The notes under the pieces: generated by a model | The model's database searches: none | What the model was told of the DNA's origin: nothing | The model's input: the letters and a program-made list of their open reading frames with translations, nothing else | NCBI GenBank assembly: GCA_016630955.3 | Contig: CM049993.1 | Coordinates: 1,736,001 to 1,800,000 of the forward strand | DNA: 64,000 nucleotides | Direction: 5' to 3' | From: Didymella arachidicola | Taxonomy: Eukaryota; Ascomycota; Dothideomycetes; Pleosporales; Didymellaceae | In this document: positions 32,659 through 44,055 of the stretch, in pieces | Layout of the letters: each line of letters opens with the position of its first letter | Position numbering within the stretch: the stretch's first letter is position 1 | Position numbers and translations under genes: made by a program

Positions 32659-33853
32659 TCATGCTGAGCCGTCGCTGATGCGCCAAACCAATCGCTCCAT
32701 TCGGGCTTCTTTGCGCCGAAGCATGTCCATTGCCTTTTGCGCTCTCTCAAGTAGTGTCGCGCCCTCGACGATTTTTTGCTGCTGAGGCGTGACTACACCC
32801 TTCTTTAGCAGCGTAGGCATAATGTCGGTTTGAAGATGCTGCTTGAAGAAGTCGTTCTGTAAGATGTCAGCATCTCCTTCCATGCGATACCACTATCAGA
32901 CCGAGCGGTACTTACATCTAGATAAAAGTGTGTTCTGACACCTCGAACATCGACGGCTGTGTCCCAGTGCGCTACCTTCTGGACATCCATCTCATACTCA
33001 GGAGCCTTTGTCTCTGACGAGTCTCGCACAATAATGGGCAGCAGTATGGCGACCTTCGCCCCGGTCTTTGCAAGCTGGGAGATTGGCTGAATACTCCCTT
33101 TCTTACTGCCAATGCAGTCAAGAATCAATGGAATCCCACTCTCGCCACCCGCCTGCCTTAAGGTCTTCACCACATCAGGGTCATTGTAGTCGAACAATGC
33201 TTTCGCCCCGAGCCGTCGTAGCTTGTCATGTTGCTTTTGCGAAGCGGTCGCCAGGATATTGTCGTAGCCATAATACCGCAGGATCTGTATCGCGAACTGA
33301 CCGACGGAAGATGCGCCGCCCCAGATCAAGATCGGACTGTCAGCATTCGCTGGCACATAGTTATCTGGCTTCGGCCACGGCAGCTCGAGACCCAGATCTG
33401 TCGTGACTGCATGGAACACCGTCACGAAGTTGTTTGGGAGGGTCACTGCTTGCGGCAGTGTGAAGCCATCTGGGAGCTACACAAGGTCAGCTGTTGGTGG
33501 GTGCATGGATAAACGTCACTGACCTGAGCGAGCAGCCACTCTTCGACTGTAACGAACTCTTGATGCGCTTTCTCCGCCTGCGACCTCCACGTAAAGCCGA
33601 ACACCTTGTCCCCAACCTTCAACCTCTTGACGTCTGGTCCAACTTCCACAACGGCCCCTGCCGTGCCGTCACCGAGGACTTGTGGATGCTTCACCAAAAG
33701 GCCACCATCATTTTGGTGCAGATCCAACGGCGTCGAGGCAGTCCACTCGTTCCGCACACGAACTTGATTCCCTATCGGCTGGACGGTCGGTACCTCGATG
33801 AGCTCGAGCTTGGCTTTGATCCCCACAGTCGCAACAGCGAAGTGTGTTGACAT
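32659..33853 (-). CDS. Zinc-independent MDR: quinone oxidoreductase/enoyl-reductase-like
   Basis: Three exons (33853-33524, 33476-32916, 32856-32659) encode 362 residues, with introns of 47 and 59 nt, both phase 0 with consensus donors. The N-terminal GroES-like part has HPQVLGDGTAGAVVEVG and VGDKVFGF. The cofactor fold has GGASSVGQFAIQIL, the NADP-binding motif of quinone-oxidoreductase-like MDR enzymes. Catalytic zinc ligands of alcohol dehydrogenases are absent. Such proteins reduce quinones, enals or polyketide intermediates; the substrate is open. A TATAAAAG lies upstream. No biosynthetic cluster is evident around it, so it is probably a stand-alone reductase. Confidence 0.88.
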
Positions 33854-33947
33854 GATGAAGACTTGGTTTCAGATGGAAAAGATGGGCAGGATGCGTCGAT
33901 GACTTTTCTTGCTCAAAGATACGGACTATGCTCAAGATTTCATGACG

Positions 33948-33955
33948 CTTTTATA
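33948..33955 (-). promoter_or_regulatory. TATA box of the MDR gene
   Basis: TATAAAAG on the minus strand about 95 bases before the ATG at 33853. Confidence 0.55.
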
Positions 33956-34960
33956 CATCGACTGTCCACCTTCAAAGTGCTTTCCTGGATTACCGACCGC
34001 CTTGTGAGCTTTACGGCGCTAGCGAACATTTCCTGATATGGTTAGTTGGGCGCCTGATTCGCACGTCGACGCCAGGCCAACCACCATACTGTGTGCACGA
34101 TGATCTATGGAGCTGGGTACATCCGCGAACTCATTTGTCAGCGAGAGAAAGGGAGAGAATACCGAGAGCGGTGATGGAGGGCGAGGAAAGTTCTATGATC
34201 ATGCCCTTCAGCAACGTACTGTGGTTACAGGCATACGTTTGGTGGGTAGAGAACATGAGCAGGGGTAGGATCGAAAGTAGGTATATCATCTAAGTCAAAT
34301 AAGATTATTCTATGCTAACTGATATAGGCTTTGCCAGTAGGAAGCTGTAAAAGGTACATTTTCTATGTGCCATCTCACGACCCACTCACAAAACATATGC
34401 CTGTAACCACCGTAAACGCTATAACCGACCTAGCTAAGCGAAGTCAGCAGTACGTGGGACGTGAGCCGCAGACCACGTCTGCAGTATATTATAGACTCCC
34501 AAGCAAAGAAAATCTCAACGGTGAGCGATCGGAAAAGTTACTACTAATAAAAGACTACCCGCAAACATGATTCAAACAAAGCCCACCAGTCTAACGCTAC
34601 GTGGTGATCTACCTACTGATCAACCTGATCAAGACCCAGGGAGATGTCGTTGTGCGCCTCGCCTCGGTTGATGCGTTTCGGCCCTGGCTGGAGACTATCG
34701 GTTCATGGACGGCGTACGCCGGGCTTGGCGGCTGGGTCGAGCGAACGGGCGGACTGCGGAGGGGGATCTGTTGCGCCGGCAGCATGGGGAGTTTTGCTCG
34801 CCAGACCCGCACTGTAAGTAGCTGGCGTTGATGGGATGTTTGGAGTAAGACCGTGGCCGTACTTTTGCGATTTTCCGCCGTTGAAATCCAGTAGCCGTAG
34901 GTATAGCCGATGTACTATGTATTTGAGACCGCTGAAGGGGCTCGGCCTGTGTTTTGAGTA
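33956..34960. other. Intergenic region, no gene recognised
   Basis: Short frames only. The stretch 34600-34840 is GC-richer and open in one frame but has no motif that I recognise. Confidence 0.4.
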
Positions 34961-36735
34961 TGCTCGGCAATATACTTTCCGGCCACATATACTTTCCGGC
35001 CACCCCACCCAAAGCAGCCATATAGTATTGAGTCGTGATTAACGTCAACAACAACGCTTATAATTGCCATTCAGTACACATAGAAACAAGTGAGCGTGCT
35101 GCTGCTGCTTCTGCTGCTTTTTCAGCCTCTCTCTCAGGCATTTTGCGTGCCTGTTCTGCCTCCAGAGCTGTTGCGCGATCGATAGCAGCCTGTATACTCT
35201 CTATGCGACTGAATCGCTCATTTGGGTTGACAACAACGCGCTTTCGTACACGGGCTCTCATATGGGTATCCAATTGATACTTGAGTCGTTGATTCTCACT
35301 CTCCAGCTTAGCTGCTCTTGTATTTGCCTCTGCAATAGCCTTGCCTGCTTTGCTAAGCACTAATCGGGTGCTTCGTGAGAGAGATTCTGACAACAACAGC
35401 TGTTGTTGGGCTCTATATAGAGCCTGTGAGCTGTGTGGCGTGCTGAATATGGCCTCTGAGGCCTCTGTTGAAGCCTGATTATCTAGAGGAGTGACTGGGC
35501 GATTGTTTACTTGAGAGGAGTTCAATACGAGCGTTGGATTGTATGGACAGAGTCCAGAAGCTCACCAGCCAGCTCGTATTACACGATCAGATAGAGCTTC
35601 TTCTCTTGCCTTGTTATATGATATAACAAAGTGCTCTTTCTTGACAGGTGCGGCGTCATCAAGAGCAGAGAGCGCACGGATCTCATCTCGATATCGCGTC
35701 TTCAAAACAGAGAAAGGAGCAAGATCTAGTGGCTGAAGCAGGTGTGACGCGTGTGCTGGGAGGTGCAATAGATGTATCCGATTCTGCTTACAAAGCCACA
35801 TGAAGTCAACAGGTACATGGGAGCCGTGGCCGTCAAGAATGAGGAGACGATATCCACCGTCTGATGGGGAAGTATATGGTATAAAAAGACGCCGTAACCA
35901 TTCTAATCCAATCAAGTTTGACGTCCAGCCATTCTCTGACGTCGTATAGAGCCAGTTTGGGGTGCCTTGTGCTGGAAACCAGGTGGATTGGAGATGCTTG
36001 CCTTTGAAGACGACGAGGCATGGGATCTTGGCGCCGGTGGCAGAGATCGCTTCAATGGTAGATACCCACTCGCGATCCTCTGGAGATTTGATATAAGCCT
36101 TTGTCTTTGATGAACTAGCAACCACTTGGGCGTTCGTACATACCCCAAGGGCGAGTTCCGTCTCATCCATATTCCATATATCGTCGTACTGTATCCCCAC
36201 CTCAATTCGAGTACGCTCAAACAGCTCAAGAAACGCGCGAATCGTCTCATAGTTGGCTGCCGTCGTCCTCGCGCTCTCGATCGTTCGGCCAACAATAGAT
36301 GCGATACGTGGGTTGCGTGCGATGAAATGGGGTACCCATAGTCGCCCGAGAGGCTCGTAGTCGCCGTTCATATAGAGGATACAGGTGGCCATCTCTCGTA
36401 CGCGTGGATGAGAGGGAGGTTGTGCGCGTGAGTCCTCTTCAAGTATCCAATCTACTAGAAAGCTCTCTTGATCTGGCGTCAATCGCTGTCGATTTGAGTG
36501 AGCTATCGCGTGTGGTTGTTGACCTGCCCGTCGGCCTTGCAACGTCGATCGCGGAATCCCATACGCACGAGCCGCTGCCCGCTCACTCTTAAAAACACCA
36601 GATTCAATACCTGCGATAGCACTTTGTATAGCAAGCTCTTTGGGATCCATAGTAAAGCGTTGTGTGGAGGTTAATCACGGCTCAATACTATATGGCTGCT
36701 TTGGGTGGGGTGGCCGGAAAGTATATGGCCGAGCT
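34961..36735 (-). mobile_element. Pogo-like element of a second type, with asymmetric terminal repeats (E10)
   Basis: Inverted ends begin GCTCGGC(A/C)ATATACTTTCCGG. The left end carries the 17-bp word ATATACTTTCCGGCCAC twice in tandem (34970 and 34987) whereas the right end has it once. The inner repeat continues through CCCACCCAAAGCAGCCAT and onward to the GTGATTAA region. TA is present outside both ends (34959-34960 and 36736-36737). A shorter boundary at the second TA TACTTTCC is possible. The element holds a single transposase gene with one stop and differs from all ACGT-ended elements elsewhere in the window. Confidence 0.8.
35058..36650 (-). pseudogene. Pogo-type DDE transposase without zinc knuckle, one nonsense codon
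   Basis: The frame runs 36650 to 35058 (531 codons) with one TGA at 35559-35561 in RAGW-stop-ASGLCPYNP, where an Arg (CGA) is likely. The N-terminus has a psq-like helix-turn-helix (SERAAARAYGIPRSTLQGR). Catalytic motifs are NMDETELALG, LILDGHGSH and LLQPLDLAPF, all three aspartates present. The C-terminus is a Lys/Arg/Ala-rich coiled-coil region ending LVSMCTEWQL, with no CCHC knuckle. Apart from the single stop there is little decay, so it was lost recently, and a related intact copy elsewhere is likely. Confidence 0.85.
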
Positions 36736-36947
36736 TAAGTGACTGGAGCAACGGGTACGGACCGAGATTCTGGCCGTTGCCGCTTGTCGCAGGCCAAGCG
36801 CTGTCGTGGACCTAAACTGTGTTACTAATCGTGCCGCGCAAGGGCCTAGATATAAGCTGAGCTATGATGCTGAAATAATATAACAACATACACACTCTTC
36901 TTGAGATCCTATACCTGCAGCCCCCGCACCCAACCGTGCAACACCGC

Positions 36948-37184
36948 TGTACTGTGGTAGAGGGCGCAAGTAGTGTAGGCAGGTCTCGAACTGGCTTGTA
37001 GACATACTCACAGATTAAAATCTCTATAGCTTGCAATTTCGTAGACAGTTCACAAGTCAGTTGCTTAAGCTAATTTGTTAGATAGAAGAATTTGAATGAG
37101 TAACAAGCTCTGTGTTTCGGCCCGCACCCCTAGACGCCGTTCCCCACCTACAATACTTATGCCCTCTACCACAGTAGAGCTAAC
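36948..37184. repeat. Imperfect inverted repeat
   Basis: CTGTACTGTGGTAGAGGGCG and the following bases at 36948-36982 pair with the reverse complement of about 37146-37184 (CCCTCTACCACAGTAGAGCT region), with about 165 bases between. It could be the ends of a small non-autonomous element. No target duplication could be confirmed. Confidence 0.6.
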
Positions 37185-37315
37185 GAGCTAGCCAGCAAAT
37201 GTCGAAGCCGTAGGTATCGTGGGATCGCTGCCTTGGCGCTTGTAAAGGGAGGAATTGTCGGCGCCGAGGCAATATCGATAGTCGACCGCGCGGTCTTACC
37301 ACGTAACATCAGCGG

Positions 37316-37812
37316 TTGAACAGAGCGTTCGAAAGGGGTCAGACCAGGCGTCGAACTCGCCCATCTACTGCTTGCTCGTGTTTGCCTGTAGCTTCCAATC
37401 AAGCACCAACTTCGCAGCAGTGAATACGATGGTCGGCTACCGCGATGCAGCCGAGCTATCGTGCATTCGAGACGAGAGTCTGGGCAAAAATGGCATAGGC
37501 GATTTCACGGCAGCCTTGGCTTCCTGTCCCTAACTACCTCTTATCTTCTACGGCTCAACTTGCTGTTGGAGTGTGTGCGATTGAACAGAGCGTTCAAAAG
37601 GGGTCAGACGAGGCGTCGGACTGGCCCATTTACTGCTGGCTCCCGAGGTCATCTTTACCTTCAGTTTCCAATCGAATGCGAACTTCGCAGCGGTAGATCT
37701 CCTGGTCGGCTACTGCGATTAAGCTTCGAGACGAGAGTCTGGGTAAAGACAACACAGGTGATTGCACGGCTCCCTGACCATCTCTCTTCCTCTACGGCTC
37801 AGTCCGCTGTTA
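37316..37812 (+). repeat. Diverged tandem duplication, two units of about 250 bp
   Basis: Both units contain GAACAGAGCGTTC(G/A)AAAGG, then a CAGAC-AGGCGTCG-ACT stretch, a TCCAATC segment, GAGACGAGAGTCTGGG and finally TCTACGGCTCA. The units start near 37316 and 37582. They differ by many substitutions and small indels. No coding potential is evident. Confidence 0.7.
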
Positions 37813-38435
37813 AATTGTGTCTGTACGCTCAGCGTTGTGTGGAGCATTTCTCTGTTTGTCATATTAACCTACATCTTACCCAACAATGGCAGATAGCCCC
37901 CTTATCCAGCTACTCAGGCATCGTATGCATCAAGTATCGCATCAATCCATGCCGCAGGTCCATTCCTTCTTGAGTAGTTTCACGCTGGCTCGACATCGAA
38001 GCATAAGACAGCATTAGCGCGACCAAGGGTGAGGTTCTTGATCCCAATACACTCAGTACCAATGCAAATGTCCATAGTGTCGAGGACTGCCAGATCCATG
38101 TCGTCCATGTATCATTCCAGAAGAGTAGGCAGCGACCAGCAACGATGGTGGCATTGTTCTTCAGCTTCGGGGTCCGCATCAGGCGGTTAACATTAGCAAG
38201 GGCGCCATTGAGACTGTTCGACTATGCAAGCCAGGACCTACGGCTGGGGTAAGCTGTGTATAAGGCGTTGTAGTTGACATCAGCTAGTAGGGGTGCTATC
38301 GCCCTTCGTTTGCACCAGGTACCAGCGCCTAAAGGCAGTCCTGCACCGTCACGGTGAGACTCGATACAATACGACACGTCCAATCCGTAGAGGTCCAGTG
38401 TTCACCACGCTCGACGGAGCTGGATCAGCGCTGTT

Positions 38436-38750
38436 GAAACTGCAAAAAGTTCCCAATCAAGAATTGCAGTGTATTAAGAGATTCCTATCTTTAACACTGT
38501 CCTACAATCAACGTGCTAAGACGCTTGTAACAGACTGTTTTAAAAAGGCAGGCGCAACTGCCTTTTTCTTCGTCTAAGCTAGCCTTGTAGGCATAACATG
38601 TCACACGTGGGATGTAAACGCGGGGTTACATACTCTTTTGTTGTTGTTACTTCTACTACCATGCTAACCCGGGCTTATAACCTGTTTAAACTGCAAAAAG
38701 TAATTAATTAAGAATTAAAGCTTGGTAAAGAGATTCTTATCTTCGACAAG
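38436..38750 (+). repeat. Direct repeat of about 65 bp
   Basis: AAACTGCAAAAAGT followed by AATCAAGAATT-like and AAGAGATTC(C/T)TATCTT segments occurs near 38438-38500 and again near 38687-38750. The nature of the repeat (retroelement fragment or other) is unclear. Confidence 0.6.
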
Positions 38751-39700
38751 CGCAGCAGTGCCGCCGGCACAGTGCGTCGTGTGTGCATTATCTAATCGCA
38801 CCTCCCCTCTACCTAAAACACCACCCGGTATTTGCCTACCCCCTCGACCCTCCGAACGCGAGAAGCCTTATACCGGCGTAGTAGCGCTAGGTGTTAACAC
38901 GCCTGTGCTATGTTAGTTTCCACTTTGGTAGTGAAGCGATGGAGATTTACAGTGTGATAGCTGCAGAACTTTTAAGCTGCATGTATGTCTGGTGGGTGTA
39001 TTGAGTTCCGAGCAATACAAAGGACAGACTGACCTGTTGAAACTTCCTTGTGTATGAATCACAATGGGGAGGATTTTATGATGCTAATACGAATATATGT
39101 GCAAGTACGCTTATGGCAATCATATGCCTCGGTTAAAGTCAAGCAAATTGGAATATAAGAATGTGCTAACAGTCCCATGACAATTAATTGACATGATCAT
39201 CTGCTGCTAATAGGTACAAGCTGAACAATTGGTATCTAGATTACATCTCACATATACACATAACACCGTACTCTACACGAGGTACATCCTCTGTACAACA
39301 CCAAACTTTTGAACCATGCCGTCCCAAAACACCGATACACCACAACACCACGCAATGCATCCCAAATATGGTATCCTTACAGTCATGTTTCAGATGATTC
39401 TCGTCGTTCCTGGTCTCGTCGTTCCTGAAGTTCTAGGAGCGCGCGCTTCGACTTCCGGCCCCTCTTCTCGCCCTCTTTCCTCAGCCTGCCCGAAGTGGTG
39501 GAACTCCCCGGAGTCTGCGCTCTCCACAGCGCGATTCGCCACCACTTCGAATCGCGCGCACCGCCCCAGAGCACGGTCGGCGCGTCGCTGGCAGTGTGGC
39601 GCTCGTACTGGCGGATGATTGGCGTGGTTTGAATGGTCGCGATATATGGGTAGGGGCGGTAGAACTCGCGATCCTCGTCGCCGCGGAGAGCGGGGGAAAG

Positions 39701-42700
39701 TCAGGAGAAGAAGTACTTTGACTCTCGGAGGCGGGCCACGTCCCAGTCGCCCTTCTTGGGAACGGGCGGAAACGTGAGAGGCAGCCAGACTTGGACGGTG
39801 GACATCTCGCTGAGCCACTTGCCCTTGCGCTCTGTCTTGGGGGTCGCGAAGTAGGGCGACGGCTCATCGGGTTCGGGGACGGCGGGTTCGGGGACGACGG
39901 CCTCGGGGTCCTCGGCCTTCATGATCTGTGCTTCGAGCTCCTTGTTCTTTTGCATAATGGCATCGACCTTGGTTGGCCCGTTGTCCTTGGCTGGTTCTTT
40001 TGTATCGCCAATGAGCGACAGGCGATAGGACGCAATGGTCTTGGGATCCTTATACTTGAGCCAGATGCTGGTCGGTGTGACCATAGCCTCCCCTTTTGCG
40101 CGCAGCTTGGGGTCCTCGCTCTTGAGCAGCTCCTGTCTCTGGGCTTCTAGCGCTATCTCGTCGAATGAAGCAATCGAGTACTTGGCTCCGATACCCGCAC
40201 CGTCCGTCCTCTTGGTCTTGTTGGCCAGACGCCATTGCTGGATCTCCCGACCGACTTCCGTGGCCTGGTATATGTTGGCGCGGTACATGTTGTCAGCGTA
40301 GCGGGCGCCGAACTCGGCAGCGAGACGCTGGGTGATGTCTTCCGAGTGCATACGGACAAAAGCGTCACGAAGGATAACGTTTAGGTTTGGAATGTCGCAG
40401 GCGTGTGTCCAGAAGCTGTCGTGCACAGCGGCGAAATCCAGACCCATCTCGTTGCACTTGAGCGCGGAAAGGAGCATGTGCGAAGCGTCCAGCGAGTGGA
40501 TGAAGTTGGGCGGGAAGGCCTGCAGCTGCTTTCGCTTGTCGACAATGTCGCTCGCAGTTCGCTTCTGAATCGTGATGTCCTGTAGAGGTGTGCTGATCTT
40601 GGTCAATGACTCCTTCCTGTAGGGCTGTACGATGGGCATCTTCAGGGGCGTAGTCCAGATGATACCGGTTTTGAAGTTCTCAGCAGTCTTCCGCAGTTGG
40701 TTCGCGCTCGACTTTGAGATCTTCTCTGCCCTGTATTTCTTCTGCACAGTAGGCGTTTTGCCCTCAAAGGCTCTCTTGATCTGTTGGACCTGTTCGGCGG
40801 TGAGAGAGGTGGTGATGCGGTCGCCACATTCTCCGAGCCAATACTGAATCTCCTGGGCACCGTTGAAGATCTTGCCGAGGGCTTCGAAGATCTTGTAAGC
40901 GACGTACATGGCGACGGCGTGCAAAGAGCGCATCTCCTTGGTCTCCTTGAAGTTGGGAAACATGTGTTTGAGCTCGTCGTATACCTGCTGCTTGGCACCC
41001 ATGAAGGTCACACCGTAGACGTTGGTCATGACTGTTCGCTTTACGACCTTCCTGGAAATGTGGCCTCTGACGAACTGAGCAGCGGCGATGCCCTGCTCGG
41101 CCTCGATTTCGACCATTTCCTTGACCAGCTCAGAGACACCAGTGTAGATATCCTGTGGTCGGTCAGAGGGCTCGAGATTGACCTGACGGGCACCAGCCTG
41201 ATCACCGCCGAGTGCGGCATAGTGCTGCAGACCGTTGCAAGTACCGTCCTGATGCACGGGCAGCTGTGAGACGTAACGCGTGGGGTCCGGCAGGGCGAAG
41301 GCATTTTTGAGCTCTATGCAGCAAGCAAGACACTGCCACGGGTCTTCAGCCTTGGCCCACCAGCGCCTCCCGCCGAGCGGGTCTGTGGCGGAGTCGACGA
41401 TCTCGCTCATGTTGTCCATGGCGAACTGCTCGCGGTCACGAAGACTGGCCTTGTCGAAACCAGACAGGTTGGCAAGGTGTACCTTGAGCCACTGCAGACC
41501 AACGGAGCCCAGCTCTTTGCCGTTGGCAAACTTGAGCAGCCCTCTTGCGACGTCGGATCCGATGTGGTTGAGAATAGGTGGGATCGGGTATGCGCGGCCG
41601 CGGAAGTCGACGCTATGAGGGAAATACAGTTCCTTCTCGTTGGCCATGGCGCTCGCGACTTCTAGCTGGAAGTTCTGGAAGCAGCGCTGGGAATGGAGAC
41701 CGCTCTTGTAGTTTTCGTATTCCTTCATCTTTTTACTCCAGAGTGCTCTCTCGTTGTAGGGGGCATCGACGGGGGGGTCTGCAGGGCGCTCTTTGTCGAC
41801 CCTCTCGGGCACGATGCCCGCGAGAGCCTCGCCGGAGTTCCACACCTGGGCCATGACGTCGAAGACAGGCTTGTTGATCTGCCAGGGGACCTTGCCTAGC
41901 ACGTCGAGACCTGCCAGGACCTGCTTCATATCGCCGTTGTCGATGGCGGTCGAGGCGTATGCCTTTTGCGACTGATCGCCGGCTTTCTGGCGCACGACTT
42001 TGGACGGCATGGTGTAGTAGCCTCCGTTGTCGAAGCCAGACCAGGGCTTTGGCGGCACGACCATGGGCAGGCGTACGCTGACGATGTTGTGGACGGGCTC
42101 GTTGCGCAGCTTGGTGATGATCTCGTGGTGGGCGACGATCCAGCCGACCTTCTTGCCCTGGTGCAGCATCATCTGGTGGTGGAATGCGGCCTGGGTGCTC
42201 GTCAACTCCTCGCCGGTGGTCGGGTGGGTCGCGGTGACGGTGATTCGCGCAGTCTGCAGGATGTTCTCGAGGCACAGGGCGCCGATCTTGACGCGGGCCG
42301 TCATGGGGATTTCCGTCTTTTCGTACGAGACCTCGACGGGCTTCCTGGGGCCGTCGGCCGTGCTCGCCGCGGCGCTGTTTTCCTTGTCCTTTGCCAGCTT
42401 CTCAACGAGCTCCTTGCGGGCGGTCCTGCGCTGCGTCTTGAGGAACTTTTCGTGGCGGGCCTGGGCGTCGAGGTTGACGTGCTCCATGACGTCGTTGCCA
42501 ATGGCCACGGAGAGCGCGGCCAGCTTCATGTTGTCCGAGTCCATGCCCGAGCGCTGCACGCAGGCGTGGATGACGCGGGTGATGGCGTTGGCGGCGAGGC
42601 GCTCGGGGGTGCACTTCTCGAGCCAGGCGCCGTACGAGTGGGCGTCGTCGTTTGCGTTTTCCTTGGTGGGGTTCGAGATGACGTCGCGGGCGTGGGCGAT

Positions 42701-43948
42701 CTGCTGCTTGAACTTGGGCACCAGCGCCGTGTACCAGTTGTACATGAGCGCCTGCAGGCTCTTGGTCTTGAGGACGCCGTGGATGCCCATCTCCGTCAGC
42801 TTCTCGTCCTCGAGCCGCCAGCGCTGGATCGCCGCGTCCATGCCGTCCTTCTCCATCTGCAGCTGGCGCGCGTAGTTGTACGCGCGGTCCTTCTCGGCCG
42901 GCGAGCCCGCCAGGTCGTGGGGGTACGCGAGGGGCTCGTTGAACACGGCGAGCGCGTTCTTGAGCGTCGACAGGCCGAAGCCCTTCTGCTCGACGGGCTT
43001 GATGTGGGCCGCCTGGAGCGGCAGGCCCTGGTCCACGGCGGACCGCAGCGACTCGGGCGTGTTGAACTGCAGCTGGTGCAGCTCCGCGGGCGGCGGCGGC
43101 TCGTCGAAGCTGTCGGGCTGCAGGCGGATGATGGTGTTCCACTCGTCGTCGGACAGGTCGGGCGACGTGTTGACCTGCTCGACCACGTCGGGCCCGCACT
43201 CGTGGGCCAGGTCGAGGTACGCGCGGACGGCGGCGTCCTGCGCGGGGCCGGCGTCGAGGAAGGTGCAGGCGGCGCGCAGCAGCGTGACAAAGGTGGCGGC
43301 GTTCGCGGAAATGCCCTTGGCGACCATGTTCGCGTTGTACCAGGCCTCGATGCCCGCCATGGCGTCCGGCCGCGGGTCGTCCTGGGCGAGCTCGAGCAGC
43401 GTCTGCAGGAAGATGTTGTGCGCGTCCGTCATCTCGGGCGCCGCGGGCGTGTAGATCTTGGCGAGCCGCTTGAGGATCATGGCCGCGCGGTCGGTGCGCC
43501 CGACGCGCAGGCAGGCGTACAGGTTCTGGTGCATCTCGACGGGGTCGCCGCTGATGCCGCTGCCGATGGCGCGCGTGTACGGGACGCTGTGCGAGAACTG
43601 GTCGTGCACCACCAGCGGCCGCAGCACGTCGACCGCCGGCAGCCGCGAGAGCTCGGGCGCGGGCACGCGGGGGCCCCACGCCTGGAGGAACCCGTCGAGC
43701 GGCGTTGTTGTGTTGTGCGGCGAGGGCGAGTTGGCGTGCGAGCTGCTGGCGTGCAGCTCGGCCGCCGTGGCGAGCGACCGCCTCGACGACAGCGACGGCC
43801 GCCGTGTGCGTCTCGCGTCTGGTGTGGCGGCAGTCCTGGCAGGCACGCTCGACGAGCATCGCAGCTGCCTGAATGGCTCGGCCAGCTGTGTGGGCGAGCG
43901 CAGTCCCTCTCTGCGCAGCCTCCGTGTCGCTGCTCGCGCGAGCATCAT
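39701..43948 (-). CDS. RPO41: Mitochondrial DNA-directed RNA polymerase (RPO41 type)
   Basis: A single-subunit phage-type RNA polymerase that transcribes mitochondrial DNA. I use the ATG at 43946-43948 (start MMLARAATRRLRREG), which gives a mitochondrial presequence and 1415 residues; an upstream in-frame ATG at 44050 would add 34 unlikely residues. The N-terminal half holds the extension domain. Polymerase motifs are visible: DGTCNGLQHY (41219-41248), KRTVMTNVYGV (41008-41040) and HDSF (about 40413-40427). A PNFIHSLDASHM segment precedes HDS. No intron or frame damage is seen. It is an intact housekeeping gene between two repeat regions. Confidence 0.96.
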   Translation of the reverse strand: MMLARAATRRLRREGLRSPTQLAEPFRQLRCSSSVPARTAATPDARRTRRPSLSSRRSLATAAELHASSSHANSPSPHNTTTPLDGFLQAWGPRVPAPELSRLPAVDVLRPLVVHDQFSHSVPYTRAIGSGISGDPVEMHQNLYACLRVGRTDRAAMILKRLAKIYTPAAPEMTDAHNIFLQTLLELAQDDPRPDAMAGIEAWYNANMVAKGISANAATFVTLLRAACTFLDAGPAQDAAVRAYLDLAHECGPDVVEQVNTSPDLSDDEWNTIIRLQPDSFDEPPPPAELHQLQFNTPESLRSAVDQGLPLQAAHIKPVEQKGFGLSTLKNALAVFNEPLAYPHDLAGSPAEKDRAYNYARQLQMEKDGMDAAIQRWRLEDEKLTEMGIHGVLKTKSLQALMYNWYTALVPKFKQQIAHARDVISNPTKENANDDAHSYGAWLEKCTPERLAANAITRVIHACVQRSGMDSDNMKLAALSVAIGNDVMEHVNLDAQARHEKFLKTQRRTARKELVEKLAKDKENSAAASTADGPRKPVEVSYEKTEIPMTARVKIGALCLENILQTARITVTATHPTTGEELTSTQAAFHHQMMLHQGKKVGWIVAHHEIITKLRNEPVHNIVSVRLPMVVPPKPWSGFDNGGYYTMPSKVVRQKAGDQSQKAYASTAIDNGDMKQVLAGLDVLGKVPWQINKPVFDVMAQVWNSGEALAGIVPERVDKERPADPPVDAPYNERALWSKKMKEYENYKSGLHSQRCFQNFQLEVASAMANEKELYFPHSVDFRGRAYPIPPILNHIGSDVARGLLKFANGKELGSVGLQWLKVHLANLSGFDKASLRDREQFAMDNMSEIVDSATDPLGGRRWWAKAEDPWQCLACCIELKNAFALPDPTRYVSQLPVHQDGTCNGLQHYAALGGDQAGARQVNLEPSDRPQDIYTGVSELVKEMVEIEAEQGIAAAQFVRGHISRKVVKRTVMTNVYGVTFMGAKQQVYDELKHMFPNFKETKEMRSLHAVAMYVAYKIFEALGKIFNGAQEIQYWLGECGDRITTSLTAEQVQQIKRAFEGKTPTVQKKYRAEKISKSSANQLRKTAENFKTGIIWTTPLKMPIVQPYRKESLTKISTPLQDITIQKRTASDIVDKRKQLQAFPPNFIHSLDASHMLLSALKCNEMGLDFAAVHDSFWTHACDIPNLNVILRDAFVRMHSEDITQRLAAEFGARYADNMYRANIYQATEVGREIQQWRLANKTKRTDGAGIGAKYSIASFDEIALEAQRQELLKSEDPKLRAKGEAMVTPTSIWLKYKDPKTIASYRLSLIGDTKEPAKDNGPTKVDAIMQKNKELEAQIMKAEDPEAVVPEPAVPEPDEPSPYFATPKTERKGKWLSEMSTVQVWLPLTFPPVPKKGDWDVARLRESKYFFS

Positions 43949-44055
43949 CGTGGCCGTCTGCGTCCAGGCGGTGTGTCTAGGGGGAATTAAACAAAATACA
44001 ACAGCAAAAGAAACGCCGCAGCCACAATGCAACGAGAAGAACGGAAACAAGTCGC

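Larger units (their letters stand above)
36738..39700. other. 3 kb of gene-free, repeat-bearing DNA
   Basis: No gene recognised. It includes the inverted repeat, the diverged tandem duplication and the direct repeat listed separately, plus a short plus-strand frame near 39316 that overlaps the 3' flank of the RNA polymerase gene and has no motif. Confidence 0.45.

Noticed and set aside
36900..37000. Possible tRNA-like GGTCTCGAACT motif
   Set aside because: No matching acceptor or anticodon stem could be drawn around it.
39791..43990. Very long open frames antisense to the mitochondrial RNA polymerase gene (up to 674 codons)
   Set aside because: They are shadows produced by the GC-rich codon pattern of the real gene; their composition is low-complexity and they have no motifs.
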